Below, piece by piece: positions 45,834-57,628 of a DNA stretch of 64,000 nucleotides (positions within the stretch are counted from its first letter, which is position 1; the number at the start of each line of letters is the position of its first letter). A model generated the notes under the pieces. That model searched no databases. It was not told the origin of the DNA and saw only the letters and a list, made by a program, of their open reading frames with translations. The translations under genes and the position numbers were made by a program. The stretch lies in NCBI GenBank assembly GCA_004802725.1, contig SGPM01000066.1, forward strand, positions 33,078-97,077. The letters run 5' to 3'. Origin of the DNA: Antrodiella citrinella. Lineage: Eukaryota > Basidiomycota > Agaricomycetes > Polyporales > Steccherinaceae.

Positions 45834-48800
45834 ATGTCCTCTTTGTCCCCTTCGTCCAAATACTTCGTGTTCTATTGCGATCCTTTAGATGGGAGAAAGG
45901 AGGACGCAACAGCGGTTTCAGAGCAAGATGAAGAGACGGTAAGCATTGTCAGTCTATCGGAAGTTGCCGAGGATGATTGACTGACTCAACGCGATCGTCA
46001 TCTTCCTCTTCTCTAGAGTCTTAGTTGGCCGTCTTCATTCAACGCCAGGACCTCAAAAGCTTTAAATATGTAGAAGAAAAGGTATGTTGCAGGTAGGGTG
46101 AATATGCAAGGATCTGATTCCTTACTGTGCTATACGTTGGCATGCGTCATAGGTCGCAGCCTTTCGGTTCCTTCGTGAAGGTGAATGCCGTATCCTTCCG
46201 TACTATATCCTGATACACACTAACTCACCATTCGCTTTGAAAATTACTAAGGTTGATAGGGGTTTATCAATTTACGTTGTACGTGTATTTTCCTCCGGTG
46301 ATTTCACGTTGCTCACGATTGATCAGAGATACAAGGGTGGCCGAGACAGTCGAGATAATCCACATAAGAGTGGAGGTGAATCTCAATGGGATGAAGAGAG
46401 CTGAATGCTCTACTCTGTCCGGTGATTCATGGTCCGTCGAATTGAGATCTACACCAGAAGTACGTTCAAGTTTCTTACCGTTGGTCGAGGGTCATACTCA
46501 CCCCTCATTACTTTGTTATCAGGTCTCATATTGGAACCTAACCCGAAGTCATGGGTACCCGGACAGTCTAATCATTCGTCCGGGAATGTCTTTAGATGAG
46601 CTAATCCTGGGTTGCATGATGCAGACAAAATACTCTTACTTGCGTCACGAAGTGACCTTGCAACGCTTGTCGCTGAACGACTCCGAAGTCAGTGATGGAT
46701 CGCATTCTTCTGCCTCATGATACATGTTTGACGTCTTTTCCTTCACTTAGACATTCTTGATGGTGCTGCGGAAAACCTCTCGGAAGCACCTCATCGCTAC
46801 AATATCCGCCGTCTTCTAGTCAGACTTTGCGAAGATTCCGGTGTACTTCCTCCGTCATTATTCTTGACAGGCATCACATGCGGAGACGTAGAACCCGTCG
46901 GCATAGGTGGGTATGCAGACATCTTCCGCGGCACCTATGACGAAGGCAAAGTTGCGCTGAAACGGCTTCGCATGTTCATCTAATCAGCGAAACAGTGTTG
47001 TCGTGCGTATACATCGAGAAGCGTAACGCAATATCTGATCGTCGGGCGCAGTTTTACAGGGAAGCTTTGGTGTGGCGGCACCTTCGGCATCCACATATGC
47101 TGCCGTTCTTGGGTATTGACCCAATAACTTTCAAGAACTACCTCTGCATTGTGCTCCCATGGATGGCATTCGGGGATGTCAATCATTGCATGAATATTTT
47201 AGCAGAAAAGGACGAGATCGTGCCGTACCTCAGATGGGTGAGTGTACCCCACGTTACTAGGCTGGTTATAGTTCTATCTTGACTAAACATCTGGTAGGTC
47301 ACGGAGATCGCTGAAGTACCTGCACAACGAACATGTAGTACACGCGGACCTGCGAGGGGTGAGTGATAGCATTTCCGTTGGTTCCCGACTAACATCGTTC
47401 AGGCGAATGCTCTCGTTGACGAAGATCTTCACATCAAACTCTCCGATTTCGGCCTATCTCAGTTGGCTGATTCAACCACTGCGTCTAAAGGATCACGCGG
47501 TGGTGGAACTTTGAGGTGGATGGCTCCCGAGCTCTTGGTCGACGGCGACCAGCCTGACTACGCCAGCGACGTGTATGCTTTTGGATGTTTTTGCTTGGAA
47601 GTAAGTTTGGCAACGTTCTGTGGGAGTATCAAAGCTGATTTCATTCTGTTGTAGGTGTATTCTCATTCGCGGCCTTTTCCTTTGTTGAATGACACCCAAG
47701 TTATCGTGCAAGTCATGCGTGGAGAACACCCACCTCGCCTGGCAATGAAATCTGGAGACGACGTCCCAGAGGGTTTGTGGCAGCTGATCAAGCAATGCTG
47801 GTTATCACAAACCGAGCGCCCCAGTATGGTCAATGTCGTTGCCTCTTTGTTGACCCAAAGCCAGCAGGAAGATCCCTCTGAAAAGGCGACCCAACCTCCG
47901 TCAGAAACACAAGGCACGCTGACTGAGTCTTCTTCTCCGGAAGTGAGTATTCTTCAGTTTGCTATAGCTTCTGCCATCCCTGTACGCCGTTAATGAAATG
48001 CGTCACGCAGATGAAGGCTGTAGGTTCCGTCGTATCTGCGTTGCAGCCCGAAATTGTGCAAGACGGTGAACAATATCAAAGTGGCAAAGATGATGATGTT
48101 CACGATGAACACGCCGATGCAGATCCAGAGGTTGAAGCCTCATTGACGGCCGTCCAGTATGATATCCCGCCAATGGCACAGGGGCAGCACTTCAACATAA
48201 AACCTCCAGCCCCAGATCCTGCATACCATTTGCCTACCCTCACTACTGCACAAGCTGTTGATCAACCTTCAACACTGACTCTCACTATGTTGTCTGTAAG
48301 TCACGCACACAAGTTCGGACATCTCGTTGGTATTGAGCGTCATTTGTCCCTAGATCGACGAAGCATACACTGCATCTCGCACCGATGACCCACCTCATGC
48401 TCTCAGTGAACCTGACTCGCTCACACCTGTACCGGTGCTTCACACATTGGACTCGGAGCACGACTCTGCAGAGCTACCCAAGGACCCAGTGTTTTTCTTC
48501 GACATCAAACCCGATAGCGACGATCTTTTAAGCTGGCCCTCTAGCAAGGTTGTCTACGGGTTTCCGATCTCGGCCGAGTGGGCAAGGCACCAACTCGAAA
48601 TCACACCAAACGCTCGAGGTGCAGGAGCTATTATCGTCATGACTAAGATGCGTATGCGCGAAATATGTGAAGCAGTCTGGCCTGAGTTTATTCTCGGCGA
48701 CGCGAGAGTCAGAACTGCTTTCAAAAGGAACTATGGCCCAAATGGCAGATGTCCATTTGTCTCTATTGCGAACCATCGCCGCCCGGCTCCTCAGTGGGCG

Positions 48801-48875
48801 GTGGAACAAATCGTCAAAGCTCTGAAGTTGTACGGTATATGTGAGAATCCCGATTGGTTTTACATGGCTATCTGA
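45834..48875 (+). CDS. TKL-type protein kinase with novel C-terminal domain (TKL-A)
   Basis: ATG 45834 gives MSSLSPSSKYFVFYCDPLDG. Small exons join in frame: DLKSFKYVEEK, VAAFRFLRE, GVYQFTLDTRVAETVEIIHI, SYWNLTRSHGYPDSLIIRPG. Then the kinase: GIGGYADIFRGTYDEGKVAL with KRLRM, FYREALVWRHLRHPHMLPFL, VVHADLRGANALVDEDLHIK, LSDFGLSQL, RWMAPELLVDGDQPDYASDV, and a TKL-type LIKQCWLSQTERPSM. An acidic linker and an intron at 48296-48353 lead to a C-terminal region of about 110 residues (from about 48519) that also exists alone at 56.6 kb. Odd point: TAA at 46981-46983 follows KRLRMFI. Either one extra base breaks the frame, or an intron with a weak GTTCAT donor and acceptor TTTTACAG joins RLRM to EALVW. 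Confidence 0.7.
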
Positions 48876-50545
48876 ACGGTGTCAATTTTAAGATGGTCCG
48901 TGCTATCAACCATTATACCTCTGGATTGGGGCCTTATACTTACGAACTGTCTTCCAGGTCAGTCTTGTGTGAAGACATCCTGGACGAGAGATCCGGCTCT
49001 TCTGCTTCCTATGTTCGTATGTGCGGTTCTATGAGTTGACATGTATTTTGGATTGACGTGAATAGACAGACCATCGTGAAGTTTGATACATACCCGTTGT
49101 CTCATACGTGTTGAATGAATTCTGCTGAGGCCAAGTCGCGATCGACTTCGATATAGAATTGACTCAATCAAAATTTGCGTATTGTTATGATCATTCTGTA
49201 CGTACACTTCTCACTTGATGACTTGAAGAAGATTGCCACTACGAGCTCTGGTGCTCTTCAACGTTCATGAGGTGTCGAACCCGATGTTCGAGGCGTGTTT
49301 CGACTTTGCGTCATGGAAAAGATTGACCATCTGCGGCTATATATCGATGCCTTCCATCCTGCGTATTGGCACGAACGATGCAAGACGTCCGAACTTCTGA
49401 TTCCTGAATCCGGAGGGAGACTACTAAGAAGAAACCAATCAGGATCTGCGGAATCATGCAGGAGGGTCTCTACGTTATTTGCTTTACGAGGAGACTCGGA
49501 CTGCCGCTATGAAGTTGACTATGAAGTTGAACTAAAGAGCGGCCAATCAAAGGGAAAGATTGGCTGATCGACCGGCTAGAAAGCGAGCAGAAGCTGTTAC
49601 CATAAAAGGAGTACATGCTACCGAAAAAGGAAAGCTGGCGCGCTGGAAGAGTTCTTTCTCGCGTCTGCGATGGCTGCTTCTGGCGTGGCCCGGCGAGGCT
49701 TAGGCTCTGCCGACACGGTTCTCTCTCGTGCTCGTGCTTGTCTTCCTTCCCTTCCTCGTCGTCGTCGCACACAACGTCCAGCTCCCTCTGCTCGTCGTTG
49801 AGACCAGGTGTTTCGACACTTCTCGTTGTTCTCGTTCGACGTCATCCAACGGGAAAGGTGGAGCGACCCGCCGTCGGTCTCTGTGGTGCTTTTTGCTTAA
49901 CTGCTCCTTGGAGTCGTGACAGAAATCTGTCGTGGTGAGTCTACTCACTTGCTCTTCATTTCGTGTCGTACATGGCGAGCAAGAGCATCTCTGGTCTCTT
50001 TCACATTCGTTTTCAAATTGCTCGATGTTCTACGAGTCAATCCTTGCCACTCATCCTTTGCATTATTGTGTCATAGCACTCAACACCTCCATATACTTAC
50101 CTCATTGTCTTTCAGTTCTCGTTCTGTGGCACATAGTGTCTCCGTCTGGACAGCGTGCAGTGCTTGTTAGTGTCCTTGGTACGTGCCCACCGTCTTATCT
50201 ATCAGCATATAGCCAAGCTATGAGCATACTGGAAGAAGCTCAGAGATGCACGAGCGACGTTGGAATGCATCTCTCGTTTGGTACTCATACCCCTTCGTCT
50301 CTAGAACTCGAACATCATCTTGTCGGCATCTTTGACTTTGTAGATCGCTGTCAATTGCCACTATCGCCATCCTTCTGTGCGTCTTTCTTATTCAATGACT
50401 GTACGTTTCATCACTCATAAAAAACGCAGATCTTTGAAACCATTACCATCGTTTCTAACGCTATATCGCCCCAGCTTAATCATTAATACCCCCCACATCC
50501 CCGTTTTCTTTCATTCATTTTTGTTTTCATATCGGCGCTTTCAAC
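48876..50545. other. Long intergenic/5' leader region
   Basis: No gene was supported. From about 49.6 kb on, the sequence becomes rich in C and T on the plus strand, as in promoters and long 5' leaders of strongly expressed fungal genes, and it leads to ATG 50546. Several short frames here could be upstream ORFs. Confidence 0.4.
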
Positions 50546-52803
50546 ATGATCATTCGCCTGATCCCTCATCCCCCGTTAAACGTGGTCCTTTTTACTGTTT
50601 CTTTCAACACCAAGCTCCCATCTGTAATCCAGCTTCCCCAGTTCTACTCCAACCAACTTGGACTTCTCTCCCAGCACGAACTGGACCGACCTATCAGCTA
50701 CCACTGCCTGGACAAGGCTACTTGGCTGATTGCTTGTCTTCATGAGGTCTCCTTCGATCTTTCCATTGGGAACGGTCTCGTCGGTGTCCGCTGCACTTTC
50801 ATTGACGGTGACGTCAAAGAGTGGACCTTTAGTAGCGACAGGTGTTCTCACGACCTCGTGAATGTTTGTCGGGATGTTCGGTGGTCTGCTATGCAGGCTG
50901 AGAGGGAGAGGTATGAGCGGTACAGTATGCATCAGATCCCCGAGGAGGTATCACAACCGAAAAAACACAAGAAGCAGCGATCATTACTTATGTCGCTTGT
51001 TTCGTAAGTTTCACAGCATATACGCAATACTGCCGTCCTAATGTTATCCTTTCTAGTTCCCTGGTGCCTTCAACATCCCCCGTTCGTAATCGGGAGTCTC
51101 CGCCGCCCCCCGCACGTCGTTGTCCCCCGCCACCGCCTCCCTCCAACTTGTCGTCTCAGACTCTCCGTCGTCGCGCTCGCTCCACTCTAGTCGACTCTTT
51201 CCGTCGGTTCGTCGTAACCGGACTTTCTCAGTACTTCCCGTCAGGCTCCTATGGTTGCGGCTACGTTCCGTTCATGGTGCGCAGTATGCTCCGACGCAAC
51301 GAGGACCGCATGGCGGCACTTTTGCATGAAGCCGGTCTGGGCAGTATATCTATCTACGGCTCGCGCACATCTCCGCAACGGCCGCTTCTCAGAGGGCAGT
51401 TGTCGGATTCACCGTTCTACGATGATGAAGAGGCTGAAGAAACGTCGCTGGAAAGTCGCAGTACTGACACCGACGGAAGCAGTGTTCATACGCCCACCGA
51501 CGCTCCTGGCTGCTCTACGTTCCTGCCTACTCCTCCCATGAGCCCACACCATCCTCGCAAAGGCCGTCCGTCTCGCGATCTCCCCAGGACACCCACGCCA
51601 CCCTCTCCGGTGTTCACGCCTCATCCGCAGATCATCAACAACATCAACGCGCTGAACCATACGTCTCATCAACTGCAGCATCTCCTCAGCACCCTTGCTC
51701 AGTCCCGGGTCGTCGCTGATCAGGAGGACAAGCAGGTACTTGCAGTTTTGGAAGTCAAGTCCCGTCGTCGTGCATGGAGCAACCGAGACCTCTTGGGCGG
51801 CGCGCGTGCATGTGATGTCGGCTTCGGCATGCCGGAGCACTCGAGTCCTCTGGGCAGAAGCGTTATCAGCGCTGACGAAGTTGAGGTTGAAGATGCTAGC
51901 ACGGGTGACGGGTGGAATAGCGGTGATCTGGTGAAGAGGATGCGGGAGTTGAACCTGAGGAAGACACCGTCGAGGTTGTCGTTGAACAGTGTCAACAGGT
52001 TGTTCCCGGTCTCTGAAGAGGATGAGGAGGACCACGTGGACCTACAGACGACGTCGCGCGTCGCTCTGGATCTGTTCTCCGACTCCGACTCGGAGAACGA
52101 CCATGAACAAGGGCACGGGTATGGATATGGGGAATACGAGTATGCGGCGGAGGACTTTGATGGGGTGACACCCTCGGTCCGGTTGATTGAGGATGCAGAG
52201 AACGGGCTGTTAACGCCATTGTCTCTTCCGCTCACCCCTTCTCCTACACCTCCGCCATCTCCGTCTACGCAGTCGTCGTTTTCGGATCCACCTCCGAGAC
52301 GGGAGCGCAAGCGGAGCATGATGAACCGCCCTACTCTCCCTGTGCTCGACGTGGAGATGAGCCTGCGTCAGGACCCCGACCTCCCAGCTGCCCCTGCAGC
52401 TCCGCCTGCCTCAATTCAAGTTGATCAGCGTGTCTTCTATCCGCAACAGCAGACTCAGTACCATTACGGTCACCACCCTCTGATGCAGACTACGGCGCGG
52501 TATAGGTTCGACCCTCAGACAAAGATTGAGATCTTTGACGTGAGCTACGACGACGATCTGGAGTCGTCGTATTCGTCGTATAGCTCGTACCCGTCCATCG
52601 CTGAGACGGAAGAGCCGGAGGAGTTTACCCTCGGCATGGACCTTTCACCACCCTCGCAGAGGCATATGACGTTGCCGCTTCCTGTCACGGCGTATAACCC
52701 TGACGCTTGTGAGAAGCACTTTGACCGCGACGAGTGGATCGTGGGCGTCGGTCAGGGTGTGGAAGTGGGCGTTGAGGTTGGCGTGAGGTATCACTGCGCG
52801 TGA
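50546..52803 (+). CDS. Unknown Ser/Pro-rich protein with conserved N-terminal region
   Basis: ATG 50546 gives MIIRLIPHPPLNVVLFTVSF. The first exon (154 codons) is the more ordered part, with TWLIACLHEVSFDLSIGNGL and VKEWTFSSDRCSHDLVNVCR. A 50-nt intron (GTAAGT...TTCTAG) joins SLVS to SLVPSTSPVRN in frame. The second exon adds a proline run (ARRCPPPPPPSNLSS), a basic-hydrophobic patch (RRFVVTGLSQYFPSGSYGCG), TPPMSP- and TPTPPSP-type sites that could be CDK/MAPK targets, acidic stretches (DSDSENDHEQ), a Tyr/Ser-rich stretch (ESSYSSYSSYPS) and a tail ending VRYHCA. About 733 residues, largely disordered. No family was recognised; probably a basidiomycete-specific regulatory protein. Confidence 0.65.
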
Positions 52804-53812
52804 TGCTGTTTTCTGCACTCTCAAGTATCATTTTTGTTCCTTTCTTTGTTGCTCTATTTGCTTTGCTGTCGTTCGCACTGTGCTTGTTGCAATCATCCCG
52901 CGTCTTTCCTTTTCCCTCTGCTGCATATTCTCTTGGAATTTTTCACCATCATCATCAACTGTGCATACCCCACCCCTCACTGCTTTGCTTTGCTTCATTT
53001 GCTCGCCCATTTTTCCGTCCATCTCATTGATCATGTCAGGACCCTGCATTTTCTTACTCCATGCTCATCACCCTTCCTAACAAACCAATTCCATCCAACT
53101 CATGCATCCGACACTCCGTAATTATCGCGCAAGTCGTTTCGTTCATCTCACGATACCATGCTCGCGTTCAGCTTCTCTGCTGCCAGTTTCCTCTTGGTCA
53201 CGCCTCGCTCGCTCCGGTTCACGATATCGGATATCCTCGTTTCCTTCCAATTGATGTTTACGTGTTACGATAACCGTTTTAGTACGCCTCAGAGCATAGA
53301 TATGCTCGCATGACAGGTTGTTAATGTCGTCCCCCCATCCCCATGTATGACTAGTAGTTAACTTTTAAATCTGATGCATCTGTTTCTCGTCGACTGTGAC
53401 ATGCGGCGGAGGCGTGACCTTGTCCTTGTGTTGCATAGTGCTGTCTGTGATTATGAACGATGTGTCAAGAGATTTATGTCATTAGATATTTCGGCGAACT
53501 TTTGTCTCGATGACATAATCTGTTTTCAGAACAACACACATGCGCCACAGCGGAATTCATTTAAGCAGTGACCTCTTTCGAGTATTGGTTGCGTCCGGAG
53601 GTCACCTGAGGCCTGAGTAGGTACAAGGCAACGAACGACACTGACACTGACAGCCTGGAAGTATTAATTTAGATCAATAAGCGCTATAAAAGGATACGAT
53701 AACGGTAAATTCCCGCTATATGTACCAAATTTGTCCACGGGTCTATTTCAATCACAAGCCCCGCTCCACCCTCTTTCAACTCTTCCACTTCTCGATCTTC
53801 CTGTCGCTCATC
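52804..53812. other. Intergenic, 3' flank plus LDB17 promoter
   Basis: A T/C-rich stretch follows the preceding stop (52810-53060). No gene, repeat or RNA was supported. Confidence 0.4.
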
Positions 53813-56035
53813 ATGGAGGGCTTCGGGGCAACATACATTATCGAAAACGCACAGCAATTCTGGTCTGGTATGTTTGGAATGCTTCAATTTATAAACGGGC
53901 AAGCTAACATATATTTAGAGATCGAGGAAATTCTTCATGTCCCGACGGATTGCACCCTTTCGAGACTGGATGCAGCTCTGAAGAGTTTTATAACGTTGTG
54001 TTCTTCGTATCATGGTGCGTGAAATTATGCAATGTTGTAAGATGTCGTTCTGATTGTTCGTTGCAGAGCAATTCCTTCAGAGCCCTATGCAGCTCGAACA
54101 CTCCTGTGACCAGTTATTGTTCTCCGACCTCTTCCAGTACCACTCCGAGCGCATGTGCGATCTGCTAGTGCAGGATGCGCGAGAGGTGAGTACGCTCCAC
54201 CATGCCGTCTCTCCGCCAGCTCACTTCGCCACAGACGACAAACCCGCATACGCAGCTAATTGTATACAACATACTCCTAGCTTATGGACGACGGAATGCC
54301 AATTTCCTTCGTTCACATAAACGATGGCAGCCTATTCTACTGCTCTTAATGGACCATATCCTCTTGGAATTGGACCCAGATGTCGACGACGTATTCATAG
54401 GAGGTTCAGGGATAGGTCCAAGCCAAGGGATGGTCAGAGGATTGGCGATACCGATTGAGTCGAAGCTCAGGGGTCTATCATTGAAGATGGTATATGAGGT
54501 GCTGAGAGTGCAAAAGTTGTCGTTGCATGATTTGCGTGAGTTCGGCCGCTACATGTTGCGATCTGAATGTCGTAACTTTCGTCCCTTCACAGAAATATTC
54601 GATGATAGATTTCTTGACCATCTATTTGACCTCGTGGAGCAAACACGAAATCATGCAGACGAGGCGTTCAATTACGCAGTGATCAACTTCATCGTACGTT
54701 CACTCCCTTCTTCCCTTAATCATTTCTGACCTACGAAATTCTCAGGTAGCTCTGAATGAACAATTCATGCTAGCCACGCTGCCAGACACTCCTACGAACG
54801 GTCGAACTGTTGACCCTCGGAAGCCAGAAGCGGACAATAGGATCTTAAGAGTGCTTATGTCACGTTTAGGCTCTAGCACGACGTTTGGCGAAAACATGAT
54901 ATTCATGTTGAATCGAGCCGGTGAGAGTACCCCTAATTGTGTTTTGTGTCTTCTCTGACAATGACAAATTCAAGACGGAACTCCAGAATCTAAGGTTATG
55001 CAGCTTCTGATTCTCAAGATGCTGTATTTGCTTTTCACGACGAAAGGGACCTCGGAATACTTCTACACCAACGATCTCTGCGTCCTTGTAGACGTCTTTT
55101 TGCGAGAAATTGTGGATCTAGACGAAGAGAGTGAATCAGTACGCGTCTGTTCTATCGGAACAATGTTAGAGCTTACTAACATGATGCGTCAGCTTCGACA
55201 TACATACCTTCGTGTGTTACATCCTTTGCTCACCAAGACCCAGCTGCGGACGATGCCTTACAAGCGGCCGCAGATCGTCCATGTGCTGGAATTACTCATC
55301 AGTGACTCCAATTTCCGAGACATCAACAGCACAACGAAGCGGCTTGTTCAACGATGTCTCGGCGGGGAGTGGTGTGCCCAGCTTCGGAGGGATAGTGTTC
55401 ACGAGGCCGACACCCGCAACGCCAGTCCAGCACCCGATAGCATTTCTGTGACATCTGCCCCGAGTGGAAGTCACGCATTCCTTTCGATGGCTCCAGGTCC
55501 AGCCGAGACCAAGAAAACACTGAAGTCAAGTCGCAGTGTTGAGAATCTCAAGCCGAAGGTGCACAAATCACGCACCGTTGCTGAATCTCATCGCCAGGAC
55601 AGTGGCGGCAGCGTTGCCAGCATGCCTCATGTTGCGTCGGCCACGATGTCTGCAACGCTCGCAGCCCCCGTCGCTTCGCGCCGAGACCGACATGCGGTCA
55701 ACGCCTCCGTTCCTGTCCTCAGTCACGCACACATCCTGGACGAGTCGAGTCCTTACACCCAAGAGCCTTCAGAAATGCCGCAGATAGGGTCGCTCTCCCT
55801 TTCGCCTGATATCCGCCTCTCGCCGGCTGCAGCATCCGCGATTGACCTGACGGACGTATCCCGCTTGGCCCCTCCGCGCGCGCGTACTGCATCGCCACGA
55901 CGCGCAGCTCCCGCGCCCCCTGTGCAGCGTCGTAAGCCCCCAGCAGTGCCTAGCAGCGCTGCGTCACGGACTCGCACGCTCCTGTCGTCATCACCGCCTC
56001 GTTTGAGCCCTCTCAGCGCGGGATTCCGGAAGTAG
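53813..56035 (+). CDS. LDB17: LDB17/SPIN90-like actin regulator (former DUF2013)
   Basis: Ldb17/SPIN90 proteins bind and activate Arp2/3 and regulate actin at endocytic sites. ATG 53813 gives MEGFGATYIIENAQQFWS. Short introns (donors GTATGT, GTGCGT, GTGAGT) keep frame through EIEEILHVPTDCTLSRLDAA and EQFLQSPMQLEHSCDQLLFS to TTNPHTQLIVYNILLAYGRR. The family signature is clear: TTFGENMIFMLNRA, then VMQLLILKMLYLLFTTKGTS, EYFYTNDLCVLVDVFLREI, and RQLRHTYLRVLHPLLTKTQL with PYKRPQI. The C-terminal 200 residues are disordered and rich in Ser, Ala and Pro, with PxxP-type sites (APAPPVQRRKPPAVPSS) that could bind SH3 partners. It ends SAGFRK at 56035. About 640 residues, no breaks. Confidence 0.85.
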
Positions 56036-56599
56036 CTGTTCTTCATCAACACGTCCTCGTTGTCTGGGAACTCATATTGTTATTTTTCGTCTTCGTCTTT
56101 CGCCTTCCTATTCCTCATTCTCCCCTTCGGATTTCCATCTCCTTTCTTGCATCTTCTCACTCTCGCATTTCATCCTCAACAGATATACCCCCGCACGCCC
56201 GTTCTTCTTTGCCCATAACAATGATACGATCTCAACGACGGTTTCACGTTTCTTTGGCATGATGTCTCAGACTGAATACCTGGAAGGACCTCGTACGCCT
56301 CGGGGTGGTTAGAATTTCAGATGTTTGTCTCTTATAGCATCTGGATTCAGAGTGTCGCACTTCCATATTCTCGATTATGTCACATCAAGCGGGCCTGAGC
56401 ATACTGCCCATTCAACTATATTCATGTCAATATGTGTAGAGGCTACGATAATTTCTCCGCATACGAAGCCAAAGAGTTCGGGTCTCGCGTTCACGGCGCT
56501 ATTACTGTCGAAACCTGTTGATGTTGGTGCAATGTGTGAGTGACGGCGAACTAGTACTTAGTAGTGACTGACATGACAGACCTTCTTGATCTCCGTCGT
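56036..56599. other. Convergent 3' flanks, nothing seen
   Basis: About 560 bp between two convergent stop codons. No feature was recognised. Confidence 0.4.
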
Positions 56600-57159
56600 T
56601 CACTCGGTCACGTAGTACCAGTCAGGCTTTTCAAGGATCCCGTATACACTCAGGATGTTTGAGACGGTGTCCACCACCTCTTGAGGTGGAGGCTCGTCAC
56701 CGTCTACATCCATCAACATAGAGAGAAATCCACATCGGTATTGGTCGCCGTCATGGGGTTTCGTCAGCGCGACCGTTACCTTCACATCGTCCGGGTGACC
56801 ATTGGGCCAAACGCTGGCACAGATTTCCTGCATACGCTCCTGAACCATGAGTAGGATAATACCACTACTATCGTTTGCGCTCGGGGTGATGTTGGCTTGG
56901 CGTCTAAACCACTTGTATGAAACTGGGAAGCCGAAGGCCTTTCTGACAAAGTAGAATCCGTCTCCAACAAGTGTTTCAATGCCGAAGACGAAACTTGACT
57001 CTTCTGGAGAGTTGTCTTCGCTAGTTGGCGAGTCAGCCTGAGGCGGGTTGTCATCGCGAGATGCTGGTGGCTTTTCGTTCACCTAAAAACAGAACTTCAC
57101 GCTTGGTTTCAACGAATGCAGGATATGATGCTTACAGACAACATTGGGATCGGAGACAT
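56600..57159 (-). CDS. Stand-alone copy of the TKL-A C-terminal domain
   Basis: A first exon of eight codons (MSPIPMLS, 57159-57136) is followed by a 53-nt intron (GTAAGC...TTTTAG) and a second exon of 160 codons to 56600. The second exon matches the end of kinase TKL-A: FGFPVSYKWFRRQANITPSA against YGFPISAEWARHQLEITPNA; MQEICASVWPNG against MREICEAVWPEF; and VYGILEKPDWYYVTE against LYGICENPDWFYMAI. The intron position and 14 bases across the donor (ATGTTGTCTGTAAG) are the same in both genes. The small size and the spliced second exon argue for a real gene. The function is unknown; it has no kinase motif, so it could act as a competitor or partner of the kinase. Confidence 0.7.
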
Positions 57160-57628
57160 GTGTTGGGCTTGTGCGGTAGAAAGCTAGATGCGGGACGAAT
57201 CTGTGACGGGATCCGAGCGATGAGCGCTGAGCGTCGTACTTATATACAGTTTTTTTCTTGATATCATGCTTAGTACAAACTTTGAATGAGTGGCATGATG
57301 TTCACTGAAAAAATTGTTGTAACCGAGTATATAAGTACGGTACTTAGTTATTTTTGCGGGATGGGAGATGGCTCCTGATGTCGATGCTCATATCTGGCCA
57401 CAGCTTGATCCGATGCAGAGATCGAACAAGGACAATCAAGGTCCTCCAAGGACCCCCATTCCCCATTCCTCAATGCTGGTGGGAATTATCGCTTGTTGGG
57501 TTTATTGTTGCAACGGCCTTATTATGATCAGAACATCGCTTAGAAAAACAACAGTCTGAGTGCAACAGTGCAACTTCATTTTCTTGAACGCTTCCTCGGG
57601 TCTACGACTTGTGGCTGCTCTTATTGTC
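57160..57628. other. Divergent intergenic region
   Basis: About 470 bp between the start of the stand-alone domain gene and the SRPK-like kinase; it should hold both promoters. No motif was set. Confidence 0.4.

Noticed and set aside
51409..52319. Long minus-strand frames within the Ser/Pro-rich gene
   Set aside because: They are shadows of GC-rich codons of the plus-strand gene, with no own motifs.
54187..54235. 34-nt intron in LDB17
   Set aside because: A 49-nt intron with the same donor and acceptor GCCACAG keeps frame and gives a better protein.
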